The notes beneath the pieces are model-generated. The model made no database searches. It was not told the DNA's origin and saw only the letters and a list, made by a program, of their open reading frames with translations. Of a DNA stretch of 64,000 bases, positions 57,471-64,000 are shown in pieces. The stretch's first letter is position 1. Each line of letters opens with the position of its first letter. Source of the DNA: Acheta domesticus (taxonomy: Eukaryota > Arthropoda > Insecta > Orthoptera > Gryllidae). The DNA lies in contig JAHLJT010009419.1 in assembly GCA_031308135.1 (NCBI GenBank), positions 31,400,869-31,464,868 of the forward strand. Reading direction: 5' to 3'. A program made the position numbers and the translations under genes.

Positions 57471-57542
57471 CCTTGTTTTCCACGTCTCTTTTCATCTCTC
57501 CTCGTTTAGACACACCTTCTCGCATCTTGCTACGTCATCCCG
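57323..57542. repeat. Inverted repeat with 79-bp arms
   Basis: 57323-57401 and 57464-57542 are inverted copies: CGGGATGACGTAGCAAGATG on the left has its exact complement CATCTTGCTACGTCATCCCG, give or take one base, on the right, and the match continues for about 79 bp with three or so mismatches and a small indel. The loop is about 60 bp. High identity implies a recent origin. Confidence 0.85.
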
Positions 57543-57639
57543 TCGCGACGTGGGGAGACTCGAATGAGGAGACTGAAGAATACGCAGGGAGATTCAGGGG
57601 AAAACGCAGAAGATGTGAGGATACGAAGAAAAACTCCAC

Positions 57640-57990
57640 TGGCCAGAATTAGGCGCTACTCGCGAGTCGGCCTCCTGACACGAGGCGCGAGGTGGTCAGC
57701 GGTCAGCGGGTGGCGCGGCGCGGCGCTGCGTGGAAGGCTGCGGGTGGGCGGGGAGCGGCGGGCGAGCGAGGGCGGCGGTTGGCGGGAGGCGCGCCGGGGG
57801 TGGGGCAGCGGCCGCCGTAATTGGCGGGCGGGCGCGGCGGCGCAGCGACACGGGAAGCCTCTCTCGAAGGGCAGAAGACGCGCCGCCGCCGCCGCCCCCG
57901 CCGCTGCTACTCCTCCTGCTCCTACCGCTGCATCAGAAGGAAGCAAGAGCCCCCGGGGCGGCTCAGGTGTTTTATAGCCGCGCGTGAGTA
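57640..57990. other. CpG-rich island 18
   Basis: Dense CpG with GGCGCGGCGCGGCGC at 57710-57725 and CCGCCGCCGCCCCCGCCGC at 57883-57902. Three overlapping open frames, all low-complexity. Confidence 0.5.
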
Positions 57991-58009
57991 AACTGAAGAA
58001 TGGATTGAC

Positions 58010-58950
58010 AAACAAGGGAAGCCTAGCGATTTCAATCAGCGTCGTGCACAGTGCCTCCGGACGAGAATGTCTTTGAGTGGAAAATCAATTGAGTTCTAAG
58101 GATATAATATACTCTAGTATTTTAGAAATATTTGCGTACCACACGGCATATAGTTTGAAAGCAACCTCTAATACTAACAGATACATTCGTGTCAAGTTAT
58201 GGAAATTGATAATTGACAAAAGGCGTACCGATATTTCACCAACATGAACAAAATTATCTATTCCCCTTCACATTCTGCACATTTGCTCAAATAAACATGA
58301 AACCAAATTGATAATTTTGTAACCAAATATTTGTTTAAGCAGAAATCATGTCCCAATAAATAATACAGTATGATTCTACCATCATAACTAAAAGAATAAA
58401 CAGAGTATATATTTCAAAAGAATAATCTTATGTGCGTGATAAACGCTAAATATAACACTTACGAAATTACAATCACAAGAATGTGTAATTATAATATAAA
58501 AAAAACAAATACGAACGAGGCACTAACAATAGTATTAGTATTTTGAGGGATGACGTGGAAACTCTAGAAGAAGGAAAAGTTGTAATAAATATGTATGAAT
58601 ATGTATATTCAGAACATTAACATTTCAAATATTTTTATTAAAATTAGTAACTTACAGAAAAGAACAAATCGAAATAAAGGAACAACATTATAATTTTAAT
58701 GTAAAAAGTGCTCCAGTTTAGTATAAATATTCATAGAATAAATCTTCCTTATTGTTTACAATATTTCTCCAGTTTTCCATTATATTTCTGTTCAATAATT
58801 TCCACGTATCTCATATTTATTAGTGAGTTAATATGCAGCAATGCCTTACTTAACATTTTTCAAATATTCAGCCTTCTTCAAAACTGCATGTCCCACGCAA
58901 ATTGAAACTATTAGACTATATTTTTAGCTTCTAAGCTTCATTCCTTTTCT
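58010..58950. other. AT-rich non-coding stretch
   Basis: Nothing recognised. Confidence 0.5.
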
Positions 58951-58959
58951 TAATTTTCC

Positions 58960-59300
58960 CCACGGGGAGGTCCGCTTTCCTTCGCGATCGATGCCTTGCC
59001 ATTCCCACTTCTTGCCTCTCGCTGATTCGCATTTCCCTATTCTCCTCCCGTAAACTTTTGCGCCGGTGACGCCGCGCGCCGCCGCCGCGGCGCCTGTCAA
59101 TGCAGGCCGAGCGAAGGCGCCGGCAGGGGCGGAGGGAGCTGGGGTGGCAAAGGGGCTGCCAGCGGCCGTCTGGGAACTTACAGCTGTCGTGTGCGCGAGA
59201 GCTTCCCGTCACGATAGCCACTGCGAAAACACGCCCCACACCCTTTGCCGCTCACCCCATTCCGCCTCGCCTCGCCTCGCCTCGCCTCGCCTCGCCACGC
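58960..59300. other. CpG-rich island 19a
   Basis: CpG-rich DNA ending in a (CCTCG)n run of six or so units at 59267-59296. No coding signature. Confidence 0.5.
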
Positions 59301-59760
59301 TCCGGCCTGTTCTGCCTGCTAACTTGTTGCCCCTTCCTTCCCCGCTTTGCTCCGACTCCCCAGTTTTTTCCCTCTTTGCCTCACCTTTCCTCGCTTCGTC
59401 CCACTTCTTTTCGCCTCATTCAGCGCATCCCTCTTCTCTTACTTCCACCTTGCTCCATCCATCCTATCCGTTCCACCTCATCGCGCCCCTTCCTATCCCG
59501 TTCCACCTCATCACACCGATCCTTGCCAGTTTCACCTCACCCCTCCCCATCCTACTCCATTCCACATCATACCACCCCATTCTACCTCGTTCCACCTTAC
59601 CCCGCCCCATCCTATCCGGATCCACTTCTTCCCGCCCCATCGTACCCTGGTCCACATCACCCATCTCGTCCTTCCCGGCAAGGCCTTCTTTGCCCAGACT
59701 CACTTCCCGCCCCACCACTCCCCGCGGCATCCCGCCATACCTAGTCCCACCCGGCCCGTT
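59300..59760. repeat. Pyrimidine-rich tract with loose CCGTTCCACCTCATC-type repeats
   Basis: The plus strand is mostly C/T. From 59455 to 59660 loosely repeated units such as CGTTCCACCTCATC, CCATTCTACCTCGTTCCACC and CCCGCCCCATCCTATCC recur every 20-45 bp. Long open frames here (up to 272 codons) are Ser/Pro/His-rich readings of this composition, not supported genes. Confidence 0.65.
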
Positions 59761-60400
59761 CGCGTCCTCTCGCTCCCTTTCCTCGCTTCTCCTCTCGCTA
59801 CAGCGCCTTCGGCCTCAGCGTTGCGTAGTCACCCCCACGCGTGTCGCCCTCCCATCGCCGCCCGCGCTTCGCCAACGGTTTTGACAAGAGTTGGCTCTTA
59901 TCAGGAGATTACGCTGCTGCTCCCGCTACCTCTTCGGGCGTAGCGGCGCGGGGGCGGGGGCGGGGTGAAGTGGCGCGCGGAAAGAGTGCGGGAGGCGATG
60001 CGCCTCGTGCTGCCGAGTGGATGCCCGCGCGGCGCGGCGCGGCGCGGTGCGGTGCGGAAATGTCCTCGCGCAGGCGGTGGAACCCCAGATGGAGAGATGC
60101 GAGCGGGGCGGCGAGTGATTTGATGGCGGGAAGCCGCAAAATCGGCGGCGGCGGCAGAACCGATGGCGGGGGCGGCGGGGGCGGCGGGGGCGGCGGGGGC
60201 GGCGGGGGGCGGCGGGGGCGGCGGGGGCGGCGGGGGCGGCGGGGCGGCGGGGGCGGCGGGGGCGGCGGGGGCGGCGGGGGCGGCGGGGGCGGCGGGGCGG
60301 CGGGGGCGGCGGGGGCGGCGGGGCGGTGGGGGTGGCAGCGGCGGTGAGGGGCTCCCGGAGGAGAGAGCGCAGGGCGTGAAAGGTGCTGATGGACGGTAGC
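59690..60400. other. CpG-rich island 19b with a GGC/GGGGGC array
   Basis: Very GC-rich. The 60158-60330 core is a near-pure array of GGCGGGGGC units. Open frames on either strand give poly-Gly, poly-Pro or poly-Ala. Confidence 0.6.
60158..60330 (+). repeat. GGCGGGGGC tandem array (9 bp, with 7-8-bp variants)
   Basis: About 19 units of (GGC)GGGGGC. Where a unit drops one G the frame shifts, which switches the reading between poly-Gly and Ala/Gly. Dense four-G runs make it a strong G-quadruplex candidate. Confidence 0.9.
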
Positions 60401-60479
60401 GGAAGCATAGGACGTGAGGCAGCGATGGCATCTAGTCCCTGCGAAGTGAAGTGGCAAGAAATGAAGTGGAAGTGGAGAA

Positions 60480-61930
60480 CAGTAAGAGGGTTACAGACTT
60501 GAAATTAGATGTTAGCGATTGCAAAAATACCGTGCCAAAATAGTAATAAAGTAGAGTTTAAAAAAATTTAAAAAGATGTGAAATCAAATGGGGAAAATAA
60601 ATGTTCCTTATTGAATATGATAATACAAATGGTTCTAATAGGGCATTTAAGTGTAAATCATTAAATGATCTATCAGAAAGCAACGTGTCTCTCTTAACAC
60701 TTCTTCCTTCATTAAAATGTAAATGTGCGTCTCTACACAATTTCACAACTGATCATCCACACATTGTCACATTAACTCAGAACAAAAATGAAATGCATTC
60801 ATTATACAATAGTACATTTTGTCAATAGTCATCTAAAACGTTTGATTGTGAACATTGTGCATATGCATAGACCCACGCATGCTTTTTTTTGACAGCATGC
60901 CATCCGAATTCAGCAAAATCCCTGTCGGCGAAAGGGGTGGAAAATAGGATTTGACATTTGACGAGTCTCTCCCTCTATGGCTGCCAACAAACCGTAATTC
61001 ACTGACAAAAATTTCGTGAATTATTAACATTCAGACCATTCGTGTAATACAAGTTCCGTTGGAGGTACAATTTTATGATGATAATAACAATAATACGAAT
61101 AACAATAATGATAATAATAATAACTACAACATTGCTCTTTTGTAAACAGCCCAGATTTTACGCAAAGCATTGTAGAGGCAAAGAGTCCCTAGATCTGTTC
61201 CTTAGAACGCTAATTACAACTTGAAGTAGACTTTATAATCAACCGACTTATAAAACCTTTAGTCGCGAAGTAGGAATAATGAAAATAACAATAATAGTAA
61301 ATTATAACATAAGTATAATTTAACGTACGTTGATACGCTCAAAAAAATTAACATTTCTCAGATAATGAAATAGTTTTAATTATATTATACGACATTATCA
61401 AACATAGAATTTGGTGTTATAAAATGTCTATGTGCTATGAGTGTTCAAAAGTATCTAAAGTATTTAAGATGATAAAAGTCACAGGCGATGCTGTATACCA
61501 CAAATTGTTGAACAAATATTTATAAATCTCAGGGTTAGACATTAGCATAAGATACAGATATTGTATTTCAATTAACTCTCATGTGTCTTTCTACATTCTG
61601 AAAAGAAAATTCTCTTGCAAATTGTCACCGAAATCTTTTAATAATTTGTCACCTGTCGAACACTAAAATAGTAACGGCTTTGAAATTCCAATTATGTGCA
61701 TGACTTTTGCTGTCGTCTTTTACTGTCCAAATTACAAAAAAAAACATAACAAAAAAACTGATATCACTCCTTCTAGTACACTTCAAAAACCTTCAGCAGG
61801 CTAAAAACGCACGCCGAATGATATATTAAGGCTTCAAAACTTGCAAATCATTCACGTAAGGTGGATGAATCAACATAACACATTACATCACGAAAATACT
61901 TCCAAAATTTTGTGGAATTACGCTGGGGTA
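60480..61930. other. AT-rich non-coding stretch
   Basis: AT-rich; (AAT)n-like DNA at 61075-61130. A piece at 61728-61795 is weakly like the A-rich 3' side of the LINE remnant at 36.6 kb. Confidence 0.45.
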
Positions 61931-62640
61931 GAGAAGCTGTGTTCTGTATTAAGCACGGCGGAGAAACGCAAACCTCCCTCCGCAACGTCCAGAGTAGGCG
62001 GAGTAGTCTCATGTCCACAGACCGACCCTCGCGCGCGAAAATTACAAGAGGGCACTGAAATGACGATCGTCGGGCGACTCATCACGTGGGCAAACATCCA
62101 AGCCTTACTCCGCCACCCGCACGCCGCACTCGCCCCCGCCCCCTCGCCTCACCCTGACCAAAGTACGCTCTCCGTCCCGCCTTCGGTCACGCTCGGAACC
62201 CTCTCGTGATATTTCAGCACATTTACTACTCCTACGCAAATATTTTCTGTTTTTCTTTACGGTCCCTTATCAACACGCCCCAACGTTACATTTTCCTTTT
62301 TTCCATTAGCTACACTTTCTGGTACACTTATGAGGTTCACCAGTGGCCACCCTTCACCTATTCTACCATAATATTCAGTGAGATTTTTCCGTTTTGTACA
62401 ACCACTGTCTTTTTCATTAAATTGTATTCCAGCAACTGCTTTTTTATAATTATCATTTCCATTTCATAACTTATTAATTTTATTATTTGTAAAGATTTTA
62501 CTTTTTGTTTATCAACAAATTTTAATGAAAATCACATATTTTCGAATTTATTGGATATTCCATTTCATGATTCTTGTTCTCTTTTACCAACTCATTCCTC
62601 TTTTACAACAATGTTCCTACAACATGCGTTGTCTCCTCCT
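61930..62640. other. Mixed non-coding stretch
   Basis: Moderate GC to 62210, then AT-rich. Short open frames only. Confidence 0.4.
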
Positions 62641-62679
62641 GATTTCTTCGTTTCCGTCTTTGTCCACGTCTTCACCGGC

Positions 62680-62830
62680 CTGGTCATTGCAGTGGTATCG
62701 CCGGCGCGTGGAGAGTTGCGGGAGCGAGACGCGAGATTAAGGATGCAGGCAACCCAATTACGAGGGCTGCGGGTGGCCGTCGCGGGCAAACACCGCTCCG
62801 CGCCGAGGGCGTCCAGGGCAGTGGAGGCAA
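62680..62830. other. Small GC-rich block (island 20)
   Basis: About 150 bp of CpG-rich DNA leading into the purine tract; no recognised exon. Confidence 0.35.
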
Positions 62831-63660
62831 GGCCGGAAGATATGGGGGTGGAAGAGGAGAAGGATAAGAAGGCAACAGAGGTGGCGGAGGGAAAGCGGGA
62901 AGAGATAGAGGAGGAAGAGAAGGAGGACGAGAAGAAAGCGCCAAAGACAGAGGTAGAAGCAGATCCTGGGGAAAAGGCATAGAAATGTGAGGAGCAGGAG
63001 GAAACGAATTCGTAAAGCACGGCGGAAAGGGTGGAAGCAGAGAGGGAGCTGGAGATAGCGATGGAGGTAGAGAAACTGGCGGACACGTCAGATGAGTTGA
63101 ATGAGAAGGAGGCGGAAACATGGCAAGCAGAGGGAGAGAAAAAATATAAAGAAAAACAGAAGGTGAAAAAGACGGCAGTGACGACAATCAGGCCGAAGCA
63201 GGAGAGAGCAGCTTAGGAGGAGTCCGAGTCGTAAAGGGAATCGTATATGTAGGACAAGATTAAGAGGACAGGAACGGGGAGAGAGGGGTGAAGGTGCACG
63301 TGAAAGAACTGGAGGTGAAGAAGCAGGTAGGGTGAGGTGGAAGAGGAGGTGAAATGTGAGACACGCCAGGAGGAGGAGGAGGGAGAGTAGGAGGGAAGCT
63401 GAAGGAGGCGGAGGAGATGGAGGAAAATATAGATGTGGAGGAGATGGAGAAGGAAACGGAGGTAGAACTGCAGCAGGAGGAGGAAGAAGAGATATATGTG
63501 GAGATGGAGAACGAAAAGAAGGTAGTGCTGTAGGAGGAGGAGATGGAGGAAGAAATATATGTGGAGATAAGGAAAAGGCGGTAGAGCTGGAGGGGGAGGA
63601 GGGTGTGCCGTCAGGGTGGAAGGAGGCTGTAGGTAGGCAGCGCAGCGGCGGCGAGGGCTC
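62820..63660. repeat. Long purine-rich tract (GGAGGA/GAGGAGATG)
   Basis: About 840 bp in which the plus strand is mostly A and G, with loose GGAGGAGATGGAGAA-like units around 63410-63590. Plus frames read Glu/Lys/Gly-rich and minus frames Ser/Leu/Pro-rich (up to 266 codons); both are composition effects. Confidence 0.7.
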
Positions 63661-64000
63661 ACTGGCGAGACGCACGCCCCGGGGCCAGGCAAAATATTGA
63701 CAAACGGCGGGCGAAGCTCGCGCCCCGCCCCCTGGCTCGGCCTCGGCCCTCGAGTCCCACCGCGAAAAGATCTCCCGGCAGACGACGCGGCGCCTCGCGA
63801 CGCCTCGCGACGCCTCGCGACGCCTCGCCCGGCGACCTGCCCTCCCTCCGCGGGCGGGCGGGCGCGAACGCCCCGTGACAAATCGCATTAGCCCTTCGGG
63901 GGGCGGGGCGGGGGGGGGACGGCGCGGCGGGGACGGAGCGGCGCGCGTGCCAACAGCACGTGGAGGCCGCGCGGTACTTTTCCCACCTTCCCCCTTGCGG
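63640..64000. other. CpG-rich island 21 (runs off the right edge)
   Basis: Dense CpG with GGGCGGGGCGGGGGGGG near 63900 and GC-box-like runs. Includes a four-copy 10-mer array. It continues past the window, so its size and role cannot be judged. Confidence 0.5.
63787..63828. repeat. (CGCGACGCCT)n 10-bp tandem repeat
   Basis: About four units of CGCGACGCCT with no substitutions. Confidence 0.9.

Larger units (their letters stand above)
1..64000 (-). other. Inferred long intron of a minus-strand gene (exons not in window)
   Basis: No convincing exon is visible on either strand. Two minus-strand sites near 10767 and 50816 have the back-to-back acceptor/donor layout of recursive splicing, which is known from very long introns in flies and vertebrates. 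Two such sites in the same orientation about 40 kb apart suggest that at least this span is transcribed right to left as one intron. The host gene cannot be identified from the window: I saw no homeobox or other domain signature. The intron may end inside the window, and the many CpG-rich islands could include alternative first exons. This is inference, not direct observation. Confidence 0.45.

Noticed and set aside
56734..57525. 263-codon minus-strand open frame
   Set aside because: It spans the purine-rich degenerate repeat and part of a recent inverted repeat; the Ser/His/Leu/Pro content follows from the base composition.
59066..60457. Open frames of 160-272 codons on both strands
   Set aside because: Composition-driven: pyrimidine-rich DNA and the GGCGGGGGC array remove stop codons in all frames.
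61728..61795. Second copy of the LINE 3' remnant
   Set aside because: Similarity is limited to A-rich sequence and a few shared words; too weak to call.
62551..63888. Plus frame rich in Glu/Lys and minus frame of 266 codons
   Set aside because: Both lie in the long purine tract; no methionine context, splice signal or recognisable domain supports either.
1..64000. CRISPR arrays, operons, bacterial-type genes or viral genes
   Set aside because: Nothing resembling direct repeats with unique spacers, ribosome-binding sites, dense coding or viral proteins is present; the sequence is eukaryotic non-coding DNA.

Overview
The window looks like non-coding DNA from an arthropod, most likely an insect with a large, repeat-bearing genome. 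The clues are an AT-rich background, several tRNA-derived SINE families, a decayed mariner-type transposon end, a Jockey-like LINE remnant and insect-style splice signals (a CTAAT branch-point motif). I cannot name the species. I found no intact protein-coding gene on either strand. The long open frames all lie in GC-rich simple or tandem repeats, where stop codons are rare in every frame, and I do not annotate them as genes.

The best clue to function is a pair of matching minus-strand sites about 40 kb apart (10767 and 50816). In each, a pyrimidine tract and CAG are followed directly by GTGAGTAA, with a second GTAAGT donor 43-55 bp further on. This is the layout of recursive-splice (ratchet) sites with short RS-exons. 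The simplest reading is that much of the window is one very long intron of a minus-strand gene whose exons lie outside it.

Layout. 0-10 kb: AT-rich DNA broken by GC/CpG-rich islands and minisatellites (12- and 20-bp arrays at 2.5-3.25 kb, a perfect (CGG)26 at 4.65 kb, a C-rich island at 7 kb, an 11-bp array at 9.0-9.4 kb). 10-16 kb: the first ratchet site, an LTR-like element sitting inside an (AT)n tract, and a cluster of SINE copies. 16-24 kb: further islands, a hammerhead-ribozyme-like motif inside a 147-bp inverted-repeat module, and two SINEs. 27-30 kb: a mariner remnant beside a 2.24-kb palindromic foldback element, itself inserted in (AT)n. 30-37 kb: dispersed repeat pairs, a five-copy satellite of about 164 bp, and a LINE 3' remnant. 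39-43 kb: a MITE-like hairpin and two SINEs. 44-52 kb: islands and the second ratchet site. 52-64 kb: a possible promoter, nested SINEs, a hairpin in purine-rich DNA, dense CpG islands and long purine- or pyrimidine-biased tracts running to the right edge.

There are no operons or gene pathways to describe. The parts that could act are splice signals, possible promoters, CpG islands and structure-forming repeats. Boundaries of repeats and islands were judged by eye and are approximate.
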